In this document: in pieces, positions 51,635 through 60,772 of the stretch
How the letters are laid out: the number at the start of each line of letters is the position of its first letter
How positions within the stretch are numbered: the first letter of the stretch is position 1
DNA from: Tectiglobus sp965223355
GTDB taxonomy: Bacteria; Pseudomonadota; Alphaproteobacteria; Rhizobiales; Hyphomicrobiaceae
DNA length: 64,000 nucleotides
NCBI GenBank assembly: GCA_965223355.1
Contig: CBDCWE010000003.1
Location: 1,178,001 to 1,242,000 of the forward strand
Reading direction: 5' to 3'
Program-made: the position numbers and the translations under genes
Notes under the pieces: generated by a model
What the model was told of the DNA's origin: nothing
Databases searched by the model: none
Seen by the model: the letters and a program-made list of their open reading frames with translations, nothing else

Positions 51635-52461
51635 TTCTTGGTCTTGGCTTTCTTGGCGTGCGCGGCTTTGCCCTTCGTGCGCCGGTCGACTTTGCGATTG
51701 CGGACGCTGTCGAGGACAGCGCTTGCGCCCGCCATCAATAGCCCGTGATCGGTGCCGCAGGCCAGCATGTTGAAACCATGGTCCTGATAGTCCTGCGCCC
51801 AGGTCATGTCGGATGCCATGAAGCCGAGCCCCTTGCCGTGCTTGCGCCCGGCCTTGACGATGCGGGCGATCGCCGCGAGATACTTCGGGTGATCGAACTG
51901 ACCGGGAATGCCCAGGAAGTTCGTCAGGTCGAAATGGCCGACCCAGAGGACATCGACACCATCGACGGCCGCGATCTCCTCAACAGCTTCGAGACCATGC
52001 TCGGTTTCGATCTGGGCGATGACAATGTTGTCGGCATTGGCGCGCTTGATCTTGTCGAGGGCAGCCCCGAGCGTATAGTCATCGTGGGCGAAACCGAAGG
52101 CCGCGCCGCGGCGCCCGACCGGCGGATAGCGTAACGCCTCGACAATGGCCTCGGCTTCGGCGACGCTATTGACCATCGGCACCATGATACCCTTGGCACC
52201 AACGTCGAGTGCGCGGGCGATGAAAGCGTAGTCTGACCGCGGAACGCGGGCCATGGGCACGACCCCGAGGCCACGGCAGTGGGCAACCTGTTGCTTGAGG
52301 CTCTCATAGCCAAGGCCGGTGTGCTCCATGTCATAGATAATGTACTCGGCTCCGGCGAGTTTCATGCATTGGGCAATGCCCGGACTAAAGAACTCAAAAA
52401 TCATGGCGCCAAGGACGTCATCGCCGGCCATGACGCGTTCGCGAATTGATCTTTTGGCCAT
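51631..52461 (-). CDS. HpcH/HpaI-family class II aldolase
   Basis: Metal-dependent pyruvate aldolase of the HpcH/HpaI type, cleaving 4-hydroxy-2-oxo acids. YIIYDMEHTGLGYESLKQQV replaces the usual D-x-E-H; the metal Glu is in IVIAQIETEHGLEAVEEIAA and the second ligand in VDVLWVGHFDLTNFLG. A basic tail (KGKAAHAKKAKTKK) ends the 276-residue protein. Overlaps the hydroxyacid dehydrogenase gene by 4 bp, suggesting that the dehydrogenase uses a 2-oxo or hydroxyacid product of the aldolase. Confidence 0.9.
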   Translation of the reverse strand: MAKRSIRERVMAGDDVLGAMIFEFFSPGIAQCMKLAGAEYIIYDMEHTGLGYESLKQQVAHCRGLGVVPMARVPRSDYAFIARALDVGAKGIMVPMVNSVAEAEAIVEALRYPPVGRRGAAFGFAHDDYTLGAALDKIKRANADNIVIAQIETEHGLEAVEEIAAVDGVDVLWVGHFDLTNFLGIPGQFDHPKYLAAIARIVKAGRKHGKGLGFMASDMTWAQDYQDHGFNMLACGTDHGLLMAGASAVLDSVRNRKVDRRTKGKAAHAKKAKTKK

Positions 52462-52630
52462 TTACCGCGCCTCCACGCCAAATTGTCCGGACACTATCTT
52501 TCGGTTGATAAAAACCCCGGACGTCAAACACGCGCAAGTATAACCCGGAAATCAAATTCTTCATGAGGAATGTTCACGCTCGCGATCAAAGCGTGCCGGC
52601 GGTGGCATGATATAGCAACCGCAGCCGCCG

Positions 52631-53518
52631 TTATCGGCTCGTGGCAGCCTTAGCGCCGAACCGGACATGCTCCGGGGGGCAGGCGCTGGTGATGCGATAG
52701 GCACCGCGCGCGTTGTCGTCATCGACGGCGGCGACCACATAGCGGCGCTTGCAGGTAAAGATCCGTGGCGGCAGCCAGGTCTTTTCGAAGGCGTCGTGTC
52801 CGCTTTTCAGATCCCGCCAAAAGTCGTCCCACCGGGGATCTTGAAAGCGCGAAAGATTGCGCTCGGTCATGCGAAACGGAAAGGCGTGGACGTGGAAGCG
52901 GCGCTGCCCGGCCTTGTGCGCCGCCGTCGTGATCCTCCAGATTTCGTCGACCGCAGCGTTTGTCATCGCATAACAACCAACCGAAGAACAGCCGCCGTGC
53001 ACCATCAGATAGGATCCGGTGCGGTTATGAGCGCGATCGAAGGCGTTGGGAAAGCCGAGATTGAAGGAGCGATGCCAACGGCTGTGCGGGTTCATGGCTC
53101 GGGCGCTGACCGTATAAAAGCCCTCGGGTGCCTGGTGGTCACCTTGCCTGAGTTTCGGTCCAAGACGGCCCGACCATTTGCAAATCGGATAGGTTTGAAA
53201 GAGATGGAAACGGCCATCGCGCTTCATCCAGAGCTCGAGCTCAAACTCGCGCTTGAAGATTCGGATGAAAACCGGGGCGCCGAGCTGCAGGCCGTGGCTG
53301 GCAAGGCGTTGGTCCAACTTTGCGAAATCCGGCGTGCCGCTAAGCGCGAAACCGGTCGTCCACAAGCTGACACGTTTCAGGCGTTCCAGTCGGATGGCTT
53401 GGTGAGAGCTATGGTCACGACCGGCGCTGATCAACAGTGCGATGACCGCGGCGATGATACCAACCACCAGGGCAAGGCGCCAACGACGCTCTGTCTGCTT
53501 GACGTTTCCTGCCTGCAA
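52631..53518 (-). CDS. L,D-transpeptidase (YkuD) family protein
   Basis: Membrane-anchored peptidoglycan-modifying enzyme. N-terminal TM anchor (LALVVGIIAAVIALLI). YkuD active site: YLMVHGGCSSVGCYAMTNAA, with the catalytic Cys in S-x-G-C and the preceding His. GAPVFIRIFKREFELELWMK and DHQAPEGFYTVSARAMNPHS are typical of the YafK-like branch. Length 295 aa. It lies directly beside a paralogue in the same direction, 69 bp apart, indicating tandem duplication. Confidence 0.88.
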   Translation of the reverse strand: MQAGNVKQTERRWRLALVVGIIAAVIALLISAGRDHSSHQAIRLERLKRVSLWTTGFALSGTPDFAKLDQRLASHGLQLGAPVFIRIFKREFELELWMKRDGRFHLFQTYPICKWSGRLGPKLRQGDHQAPEGFYTVSARAMNPHSRWHRSFNLGFPNAFDRAHNRTGSYLMVHGGCSSVGCYAMTNAAVDEIWRITTAAHKAGQRRFHVHAFPFRMTERNLSRFQDPRWDDFWRDLKSGHDAFEKTWLPPRIFTCKRRYVVAAVDDDNARGAYRITSACPPEHVRFGAKAATSR

Positions 53519-53587
53519 TTCAACCGCCTCCGCACCGGCCCGGCCCCCCGACCCTGCCCTGCCCGGCCCTGCGTGATGCCATCGACG

Positions 53588-54610
53588 CTACTGGGTGACA
53601 ATCGGCCGGTTCAATTCGATCAGCTTGCCGATCAGGTCGCCGCGCTCGCGATGCATGGTCCGGCGATGACCCGGAACTGTGCTGAGGCCGGACATTGTCG
53701 AGCGATCAATCGGTGTCGAGCGATCAGGCGTTCGCCGCGCGGCAAGGACGCGCTTCTTGATGCCCGGCACGATGATGCGTTGCGAGGCGAGTTGTTCTTC
53801 ACCAACTGCCGGCCAGAACGGTAGCGTCTTGGGGCGGGTGAAGCGCGGGCAGGCGCCACCGGCGTCCAACCGCCCCTTCCAATCGACATTGACGTGATAG
53901 CGCCGGTTGCAAACTGCAACCTTGGGCGGCATGCGGGTCAGCTCGAAATAGTCATAGCCTTGTTTGAGTTTTTGCCAGAATCGGAAGTTGCGATCCTTGA
54001 CATGCAGCGCCATATTCGCGTCCGTCATGCGGAACGGAAAGGCATGAACGTAGATCTTTTTCTGGCCGCCGATGAAAGCTTCGCGGGCCAGCGCGTAGAT
54101 TTCCTCTATCAGACCGTCCGTCATCGCATAACAGCCGGCAGATGTGCACTTGCCATGCACCATCAGGAAGTCGCCGGTGCGCCCGTGTGCGCGATCATAG
54201 GCGTTGGGATAACCGAGGTCGAAGGATAGATGAAAGCTTGAATTTGGGTTCATCTGGTGGCGGTTGACGGAATAAAATCCCTCGGGTGCCTGCTTGTCGC
54301 CCTGTCTGCGTTTGGGGCCGAGAGCGCCGGACCAGATGCAAATCGGGTAGGTCTTGAAATGGTAATAGCGACCGTCACGGCGCTGCTTCCAAATTTCAAG
54401 CTCGGATTCCTGCTTGAAGATGCGGATGAAAATCGGCGCGTGCTGGTTCATGCCCTTCTTGCCGAGCAACATCATCGAATCTTTTGATATCGGTTTGAGA
54501 TGCTTGGGCAGTTCGATTTTGGCACAGGCGCCAAGCAGCACTGCGCCTGTCGCCACCATGAGCCCGCGGCTCAACCAACTCCCAAACCAGTTCCGACCGT
54601 ATAAAACCAT
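53588..54610 (-). CDS. L,D-transpeptidase (YkuD) family lipoprotein
   Basis: Paralogue of the next gene. From ATG 54610 the product starts with a signal and lipobox (LMVATGAVLLGACAKI), so it is probably a lipoprotein; the longer frame to 54667 lacks such support. The active site is FLMVHGKCTSAGCYAMTDGL. Shared blocks with the paralogue include PVFIRIFKQE, GDKQAPEGFYSV, and VHAFPFRMTDANM. A C-terminal extension of about 60 residues is unique to this copy. Peptidoglycan crosslinking or lipoprotein attachment is the likely role. Confidence 0.87.
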   Translation of the reverse strand: MVLYGRNWFGSWLSRGLMVATGAVLLGACAKIELPKHLKPISKDSMMLLGKKGMNQHAPIFIRIFKQESELEIWKQRRDGRYYHFKTYPICIWSGALGPKRRQGDKQAPEGFYSVNRHQMNPNSSFHLSFDLGYPNAYDRAHGRTGDFLMVHGKCTSAGCYAMTDGLIEEIYALAREAFIGGQKKIYVHAFPFRMTDANMALHVKDRNFRFWQKLKQGYDYFELTRMPPKVAVCNRRYHVNVDWKGRLDAGGACPRFTRPKTLPFWPAVGEEQLASQRIIVPGIKKRVLAARRTPDRSTPIDRSTMSGLSTVPGHRRTMHRERGDLIGKLIELNRPIVTQ

Positions 54611-54885
54611 ACACCGTGCCCCTGGCGCATGCGATGCGATCCAACACGTCCCGACCAAATTGACCAACCGGTCTGCTGGTTCGCCAAATCAATGACCACT
54701 CTAGCCAGTGATACTCCTATAGTGTCAACATTTTGTAGCTCGCGATTCAGGTCCAATAAGGGCATGGCGGTCACGTGTTTGCGAGATCGGCGGGGCGGCG
54801 ATAGGCTGCGCCGGTTGTCACCCAAGCCTCGCAACTTGGCCTGGCAATTTGGCCTCGCAACTTAGTCTCGCAAAATGGATAACAG

Positions 54886-55635
54886 ATGTGGACACCCGAG
54901 ACGCTGGCGCTTCTCATCGCGACTTTTTTTGTTGCAGGCGCAGTCAAGGGCGTGGTGGGTCTCGGTTTGCCGACGGTAACGCTGGCGGTGCTGACGGCGA
55001 CGCTTGGCCTTAAGCCGGCAATGGCGTTGTTGCTGGCGCCATCGTTGGTGACCAATTTCTGGCAAGGCGTCGTCGGCGGTCGGTTGTGGGCGCTGATGCG
55101 GCGTTTGGCGTGGCTGTTGACGGCCGTGTGTTTGGCAACCTGGGTGGGTGTGCGCGTGCTCGCCAACGCTGATTCGACCTGGTTGTCGATGCTGTTCGGG
55201 GGGCTGCTGGTGGTCTATGCGGGAGCCGGCCTGTTTCGTCCCGTGGTCCCGGATCTGCGCCGACAGGAAATGTGGCTCTCGCCGCTGGTCGGGGCGGTCA
55301 ACGGCTTGCTCACGGGGATGACCGGCTCATTTGTGGTCCCGGGCGTGCTCTATCTGCAGGCACTAAAGCTTGGCAAAGACGAGTTGGTGCAGGCGATGGG
55401 GATCTTGTTCACGATCTCGACGCTGGTTCTCGGATTGGCGTTGGGCGAGCGCAAGCTGGTTTCTCAGGACGTCGCCATCCTGTCCTGCCTTGGTGTGATC
55501 CCGGCGCTTGCCGGAATGATTAGCGGCCAAGCCATCCGGTCCAGGTTATCCGAAGCCGCCTTCCGTAAGGCTTTGTTCACCGCACTGTTGGTGCTCGGGT
55601 TGTACATCGTCTATCGCGGACTACTGACAGACTGA
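54886..55635 (+). CDS. TauE/SafE family sulfite/anion permease
   Basis: Inner-membrane protein of about eight TM segments in two repeats. The first repeat begins LIATFFVAGAVKGVVGLGLP, where K-G-x-x-G-x-G is the family signature; the second has LLTGMTGSFVVPGVLYLQAL. Relatives export sulfite, sulfoacetate or other sulfur compounds. Length of 249 aa is normal. Given tpa-ald and the possible sulfopyruvate decarboxylase in this window, sulfite export fits, but the gene is more than 40 kb from tpa. Confidence 0.88.
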   Translation: MWTPETLALLIATFFVAGAVKGVVGLGLPTVTLAVLTATLGLKPAMALLLAPSLVTNFWQGVVGGRLWALMRRLAWLLTAVCLATWVGVRVLANADSTWLSMLFGGLLVVYAGAGLFRPVVPDLRRQEMWLSPLVGAVNGLLTGMTGSFVVPGVLYLQALKLGKDELVQAMGILFTISTLVLGLALGERKLVSQDVAILSCLGVIPALAGMISGQAIRSRLSEAAFRKALFTALLVLGLYIVYRGLLTD

Positions 55636-56263
55636 TGAAACAGGTCCAAGGTGATGTTTTCGTCGCTTTCGCGGGCGCTTGTGTGGAGCATGGAAGGCGA
55701 TCGAGATGGCTTTTTTGGGCGACTTTCTGCGATGCAGCGGCGGCAGACGCACGCGTTCGCCGCCGCTTCATCTTTGGCCACGAAACTCTTGATCGACGCC
55801 CCGGCATCGATCAACGTGCCGTCAACCGAGAAGTGTTTTGCCGACAACAGCGGCTTGACCTTGTCGTGCTTCAGGCCGGACTTGAAAAACTTGCGCGCAA
55901 TATCGCCTTGACGCAGCCGGTCGCGGTTGTTCGAATAAGTCGTGTGGTGCCACACCGGATCGTCGATGCCGAGCCCGACAAACCAGCGAAACAGCAGATT
56001 GCAATCGAGCTGCTCCATCAACTGGCGCGCGGAACGGATCGTGAAGCACATCTGCAAAGACATCTGCAAGGCATGCCGCCTCGAAGCTGTTCGGGCGCAA
56101 TCGACGGCCAGCCAAGCGCGGCATCGCCAAACGCGGCATAAAAGTCGGCAAACTCACGATCCAGTTCGCGCCAGACCTCGTTGATCAACTCCCGCAGAAC
56201 CTAACGGGTGTGATTGAGCAACCCGTTCTCCAATTCCACACCGGAAAACATCGTCCCCGTCAT
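55620..56263 (-). pseudogene. IS5-family transposase remnant
   Basis: Degenerate DDE transposase. From 56263 the frame reads MTGTMFSGVELENGLLNHTR then a stop, LRELINEVWRELDREFADFY, GWPSIAPEQLR, a frameshift, and RQLMEQLDCNLLFRWFVGLG, DDPVWHHTTYSNNRDRL, LLSAKHFSVDGTLIDAGASI. The catalytic second half is missing. It abuts the TauE/SafE gene end. Non-functional. Confidence 0.82.
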
Positions 56264-56593
56264 CGCATCGCGGCCGCGCATCGCTATTGCCTGGATCGAT
56301 GATATGATGTCTCAGCACTACAGAACCCATCAGCAAACCGCCATCACCGGACTTTTTCATCAGCCTGTTGGAGATGATCCAGATGTGAACTTTCCGACTT
56401 GGCTCGAGCCGGCCTGGCGATGCGATTCGGCCTGAGGCAGGTCCACCGTGCCGGCCCGGATGCGAGGCACTTAAGCGCGCCACGGCGGCTGTGGGCTTGG
56501 CGCACGCAAGTGCCTCGTTTATGTGTAACCTCAATGTGCAACCAGCGGAAAACGGGACGGTGGGCCCTGGCCCGGTAGGATTGAAGAGATCGA
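56264..56593. other. Interval with hairpin upstream of YfgM-like gene
   Basis: 330 bp without a gene. A hairpin with 10-bp arms CGAGGCACTT / AAGTGCCTCG spans 56463-56517 and is followed by TTTATG, a possible weak terminator or processing site. Confidence 0.45.
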
Positions 56594-57340
56594 ATGGCTG
56601 ACGAACGCGACGCTTTTTTGCGCGAAATCGATGAGGAGGTCCGCCGCGAGCGGCTCGCCAAGCTTTGGGACAAGTACGGCGTTCTGGTACTCGGCGCTGC
56701 CGCCGCGATTGTCGTCGGCATTGCCGGATGGAACTGGTATCAGTCCTATCAACGATCGCAAGCCGCCCGTGCCGGCGCCCAGTTTGCCGAGGTCACCAAG
56801 CTGCTGGCCGACGGCAAAACGCAAGATGCGACCCGCGGCCTCGAGCAGATCGTGAGCGAAGGGCCCGACGGTTACGCGCAGTTGGCAACGTTGCGTCTTG
56901 CAGCGCAGGCGCGAAAGGACGGCAAGCCGGACCAGGCCGTCGCGCACTACGAGACGTTGTCCAAGAATTCGAGTGCCGACGATCTGCTGCGAGGTTTTGC
57001 CCAGCTGCAGATTGCGGCGTTGAAACTTGACACATCCGACTGGACGCAGACCAAGAATCGCCTCACCGATCTGGTCAAGGATGAAAGCCACTGGAAGTAT
57101 GCGGCGCGTGAACTCCTGGGCCTGGCGGCCTTCAAAGCAGGTAAGTTTGACCAGGCTCGTGACCTGTTCACACAATTGCTCGCTTCCGCAGCTACGCCGA
57201 CCTCGATCAGGCAACGCGCCCAGTTGGTCATGGCATTGTTGTCACGGCAAGCGACGGCCGGTTCGCCAACCAAGGCGCCTGCAAAGAAACAGGATGCCAG
57301 CAATGGGGCAAAACAGGACAGTGAGGCCAAAACACAGTAG
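56594..57340 (+). CDS. YfgM-like TPR membrane protein
   Basis: Inner-membrane protein with a single N-terminal TM helix (YGVLVLGAAAAIVVGIAGWN) after a basic/acidic cytosolic start (DERDAFLREIDEEVRRERLA), then a periplasmic TPR-like domain (YAQLATLRLAAQARKDGKPD, FKAGKFDQARDLFTQLLASA). This is the YfgM/DUF2133 layout; YfgM associates with the SecYEG-PpiD complex in E. coli. Length of 248 aa includes a Lys-rich tail. It overlaps bamB by 38 bp and belongs to the conserved yfgM-bamB-der order. Confidence 0.85.
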   Translation: MADERDAFLREIDEEVRRERLAKLWDKYGVLVLGAAAAIVVGIAGWNWYQSYQRSQAARAGAQFAEVTKLLADGKTQDATRGLEQIVSEGPDGYAQLATLRLAAQARKDGKPDQAVAHYETLSKNSSADDLLRGFAQLQIAALKLDTSDWTQTKNRLTDLVKDESHWKYAARELLGLAAFKAGKFDQARDLFTQLLASAATPTSIRQRAQLVMALLSRQATAGSPTKAPAKKQDASNGAKQDSEAKTQ

Positions 57341-58712
57341 TTTGAGGTGCGAGCAAGGCTGCCGGCGAACGTTCCGGTCCTGGTTTCAAGTCACCGCTGT
57401 CATTGCAATGTCGACGGTGGTGCTGGGTATCGGCGGCTGTTCGGGTGGCGGGCTGCCGCAATTGCCGAAAATGAGTTCGTTGAACCCGTTCGGCAAGCCG
57501 CCGCCGCCACCGCTCAAAGGCAAACGCATTCCGGTGATACCGCAATCGCAGGCTGTCGGCGGGGCCGAACTGGCCTCCAAGCCGGTGGCGCTGCCCGCGA
57601 TGGTCCGAAATGCGTCGTGGTCGCAGCCGGGCGGCACACCAAACAACGCGCCCGGCCATCTGGCGCTGTCGCCGTCGGTTCGCCGGGCCTGGTCGGCCAG
57701 CATCGGGGCCGGATCATCTTCAGCCGGCAGGTTGACGGCCAGTCCGGTGGTCTACGACGGCCGCGTCTATGCGCTGGACGCTGCAGCCCGCCTCTCGGCT
57801 TATGCGATATCTGGCGGCGGGCGGTCCTGGCGGGTTAATCTGACGCCGGAAAACGAGCGCTCGACGGAAGGGTTCGGCGGCGGTGTTGCGGTCGACAACG
57901 GTCGCCTCTACGCGGCAACCGGATTTGGTCGGGTCAGTGCGCACAATCCTGCAAGCGGTAAAAGGCTGTGGGAAAAGAACCTTGGAATTCCGGTTCGCGC
58001 ATCGCCGACGGCGGCCCAAAACAAGGTGTTCGTGATCACGAACACCGGCCGCTTCTACTGTCTCAACGGCGATGATGGCGAGATCCTGTGGGAATACAGA
58101 GGATTGAGCGAAACGACGCAAATCAGCTCCAATCCAAGTCCGGCGGTTGATGGCGATGTCGTTGCTGTGCCCTATCCCAACGGCGACATCGTGGCCCTTC
58201 AGGTTTCGACCGGGACGCCGCTGTGGAGCGAAAGCCTGGCGCGCACGCGCGGTGCGACCAGTTTCGCCTCGATGAGCGATGCAGCGCGGCCGGCAATGTC
58301 CGGCGGCGCCGTATTCGCGGTTGGTCATGCCGGCCGGATGATCGCAACCCAACAAAACACCGGCGAACGGCTGTGGGTCGTCAATGTTCCGGGCACGCAA
58401 ACGCCCTGGGTCGCCGGCGACAACGTCTTCGTGGTTGATTTGTCCGGCAAACTGAGCGCGTTCACCCGCAAAGGCGGGCGTTTGGTCTGGAGTACGCAGC
58501 TGTCCGGTGCGCGCAACTGGTCGGGTCCGGCACTGGCCGGCGGCCAGCTGTGGCTGGCATCCGACCAGGGTGGGCTGATCGGTGTCAACGCCGTGTCGGG
58601 CCAGATCGCGCAGAAGCTGTCGGTTGGCGAGCCGGTATTCATCGCGCCGGTTGTCGCAAACAATACGCTGTTTGTCCTAACCGACAAGGCACGCCTGCTG
58701 GCCTATCGCTGA
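57303..58712 (+). CDS. bamB: Outer membrane assembly lipoprotein BamB
   Basis: Periplasmic lipoprotein of the BAM complex that inserts outer-membrane proteins. A signal with lipobox is visible (TAVIAMSTVVLGIGGCSGGG), then a Pro-rich linker and an eight-bladed PQQ-like beta-propeller with repeats such as SPVVYDGRVYALDAAARLSA, GFGRVSAHNPASGKRLWEKN and GRFYCLNGDDGEILWEY. I chose ATG 57303, giving basic residues before the hydrophobic core; ATG 57408 is too close to the lipobox. Followed by der, the usual neighbour. Confidence 0.9.
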   Translation: MGQNRTVRPKHSSLRCEQGCRRTFRSWFQVTAVIAMSTVVLGIGGCSGGGLPQLPKMSSLNPFGKPPPPPLKGKRIPVIPQSQAVGGAELASKPVALPAMVRNASWSQPGGTPNNAPGHLALSPSVRRAWSASIGAGSSSAGRLTASPVVYDGRVYALDAAARLSAYAISGGGRSWRVNLTPENERSTEGFGGGVAVDNGRLYAATGFGRVSAHNPASGKRLWEKNLGIPVRASPTAAQNKVFVITNTGRFYCLNGDDGEILWEYRGLSETTQISSNPSPAVDGDVVAVPYPNGDIVALQVSTGTPLWSESLARTRGATSFASMSDAARPAMSGGAVFAVGHAGRMIATQQNTGERLWVVNVPGTQTPWVAGDNVFVVDLSGKLSAFTRKGGRLVWSTQLSGARNWSGPALAGGQLWLASDQGGLIGVNAVSGQIAQKLSVGEPVFIAPVVANNTLFVLTDKARLLAYR

Positions 58713-58778
58713 TGTTCTGCCATGTTGTGAGGGTCAACCGGAAACCGCGCCCTGATCCGGTCGGATGAGAGGCTGCAT

Positions 58779-60230
58779 ATGCCGTCGAAACCAGTCATTG
58801 CCATAGTCGGGCGCCCGAACGTCGGCAAGTCAACCTTGTTCAACCGGCTGACCGGGCGGCGCACGGCGCTGGTTTCGGACATGCCCGGCCTCACCCGTGA
58901 TCGCCGTGCCGCGGATGCCGATATCGCCGGTCACGAGGTCCAGCTGGTCGACACCGCCGGTCTCGAACAAGCCGGGGCCGGCAGCATTCCCGCACGCATG
59001 CGCGATCAATCGCAACACGCCATCGAAGCAGCCGACCTGGTGCTGTTCGTGATCGATGCCCGCGATGGTGTGACGCCGGCCGACGGTCAGTTTGCGGGGC
59101 TTGTGCGTCGCGCCGGCAAGCCGGCGGTGGTCGTGGCCAACAAGTGCGAGGGCCACCAGGCCATCGACGGCTTCTACGAAGCCTATGAATTGGGGCTTGG
59201 CGAGCCCGTTGCGATCTCGGCGGAGCACGGCGAGGGTATTGGTGAACTGCATCGCGATATTCTCGCGGCGCTTGGTCTTAAACCGCGGTCCGCCAAGACG
59301 GCGCGAACCCGGCGCCGATCGGGCAAAGCACCAGACGCGGTGGCCCCGAACACCGTTGACGATGACCAACCCGACGATGGCGATAGCGCGGTCGCGGATG
59401 TGGCCACACGCCCGATCCGGATCGCGATCGTCGGTCGCCCCAATGCCGGAAAGTCGACGCTGGTCAATGCGTTGCTCGGCGAAGAGCGCATGATTACGGG
59501 CCCGGAGCCGGGCTTGACGCGCGACTCGATTGCGTCTGACTTCACGTGGCAGGGCGGTCCAATGCGGTTGTTCGATACGGCCGGCCTCAGGCGCAAATCG
59601 CGCGTCCAGGAAACCGCCGAACGGCTGTCGGCGAGCGACACGATCCGCGCCATTCGGTTTGCCGAAGTCGTCATCTTGATGATCGATGCCGCCAACCCCC
59701 TCGAACACCAGGATCTGGCGATCGCCGATCATGTGGTGAGGGAAGGCCGCGCCTTGGTCGTGGCCGTCAACAAGTGGGATACGGTCGATAACAAACAGCA
59801 GCATGCAAAGAAGATCCGCGAGATCGTCGGCGACAAGCTGGCCCAGGTTCCCGGTGTGCCCGTCGTCCAGATTTCCGCCCTGGCCGAGAGCGGCCTCGAT
59901 AAGCTGATGCGGGCAGCTCTCGACGCCCACCGGGTCTGGAACCGCCGCGTGCCGACCGCCGCCCTCAACCAATGGCTGACCGAAGCGGTTCATCGCCACA
60001 TGCCGCCGGCCAGCCGCGGGCGGCGGATCCGGATCCGCTACATGACCCAACCATCGACGCGACCACCAACCTTCATTGCGTTTTGCTCGCGCCCGGACGG
60101 ACTGCCGAAATCTTATCTGCGCTACCTGCTGAACAGTTTGCGCCAAACGTTCGATCTGCCGGGCACGCCGATTCGCCTCAACATGCGCAAGGGCGACAAT
60201 CCCTACGCCGGTCGCGGTCGGCGGCGGTAA
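58779..60230 (+). CDS. der: Ribosome-associated GTPase Der (EngA)
   Basis: Essential GTPase for 50S ribosome maturation. Two tandem G domains: first with GRPNVGKSTLFNRLTG, DTAGLEQAGAG and NKCEG; second with GRPNAGKSTLVNALLG, DTAGLRRKSR and NKWDTV. The C-terminal KH-like domain ends with RYMTQPSTRPPTFIAFCSRP. A charged linker of about 45 residues lies between the G domains. Length of 483 aa fits alphaproteobacterial Der. Confidence 0.97.
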   Translation: MPSKPVIAIVGRPNVGKSTLFNRLTGRRTALVSDMPGLTRDRRAADADIAGHEVQLVDTAGLEQAGAGSIPARMRDQSQHAIEAADLVLFVIDARDGVTPADGQFAGLVRRAGKPAVVVANKCEGHQAIDGFYEAYELGLGEPVAISAEHGEGIGELHRDILAALGLKPRSAKTARTRRRSGKAPDAVAPNTVDDDQPDDGDSAVADVATRPIRIAIVGRPNAGKSTLVNALLGEERMITGPEPGLTRDSIASDFTWQGGPMRLFDTAGLRRKSRVQETAERLSASDTIRAIRFAEVVILMIDAANPLEHQDLAIADHVVREGRALVVAVNKWDTVDNKQQHAKKIREIVGDKLAQVPGVPVVQISALAESGLDKLMRAALDAHRVWNRRVPTAALNQWLTEAVHRHMPPASRGRRIRIRYMTQPSTRPPTFIAFCSRPDGLPKSYLRYLLNSLRQTFDLPGTPIRLNMRKGDNPYAGRGRRR

Positions 60231-60306
60231 CCATTGCGACACTTCGCCGTTGTTCGCGGCTACGATTTGCCCGAAATCGGTGATAGTTGAGCGCGGTTGC
60301 GCCGAC

Positions 60307-60340
60307 ATTTCACGCCGGCATTTCACGCCGGCATTTCACC
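60307..60340. repeat. 13-bp tandem repeat before small secreted-protein gene
   Basis: ATTTCACGCCGGC is repeated twice and begins a third time (ATTTCACC), ending one base before AAGGA, the likely Shine-Dalgarno site of the next gene. Could influence initiation. Confidence 0.55.
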
Positions 60341-60355
60341 AAGGAACCATAACGC

Positions 60356-60679
60356 GTGCAAAACACTACCAGTTACATGCCCGTGGCCCATTGCGGCACC
60401 GCGGCGGCGGTTCGCCGTCGCCTCACGGTCGGCATCGGGGCACTGGTGGTTTCGGCCTTGCTTCTCGGTAGCTATGCGCCGGCCGAGGCGGTGCCGCGAG
60501 CCGTGCGTCGCGCCTGCAAGGGTGACTACAAGCGTATTTGCCCACACTACCGCTCGGGCACCGCCAAAATGCGCTCGTGTATGCGGGCCAATGTCGGTCA
60601 GATTTCACCGCGCTGTTACAATACGCTGCTGAGATACGGCTACGGTGGATCACGTGGCAAGCGCCGTCGGCGGCGATAA
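60356..60679 (+). CDS. Small secreted Cys-rich basic protein
   Basis: 107-residue protein with a signal peptide (TVGIGALVVSALLLGSYAPA, cleavage near AEA). The mature part has four Cys in a pattern RACKGDYKRICPHYRSG, MRSCMRANVGQIS, RCYN, resembling single Cys-rich GLG1-type repeats seen in short alphaproteobacterial exported proteins, then a strongly basic Gly/Arg tail. Two disulfides are likely. The start is GTG 60356 with AAGGA ten bases upstream. Function unknown. Confidence 0.75.
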   Translation: MQNTTSYMPVAHCGTAAAVRRRLTVGIGALVVSALLLGSYAPAEAVPRAVRRACKGDYKRICPHYRSGTAKMRSCMRANVGQISPRCYNTLLRYGYGGSRGKRRRRR

Positions 60680-60702
60680 TCGCGCCAACTTGGCCCGGCC
60701 GA

Positions 60703-60732
60703 ACGGTTCCAACTTACGCCACGATGATCTAA
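60703..60732. repeat. R1 fragment (hairpin 1 right arm)
   Basis: CGGTTCCAACTTACGCCACG followed by ATGATCTAAC matches the right arm and boundary of R1 (CGGTTCCAACTTAAAGCACGATGATCTAG) with small changes. The rest of the element is absent. Confidence 0.6.
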
Positions 60733-60772
60733 CCTGCCGTGCCATGCACGGTGTCCAACCGCAGGCCAACCT

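Noticed and set aside
52667..53824. 385-codon open frame antisense to the L,D-transpeptidase genes
   Set aside because: It spans two well-supported genes and their gap; no motifs.
58830..60326. 498-codon open frame antisense to der
   Set aside because: A shadow of the high-GC der gene; no motifs and His/Arg-rich composition.
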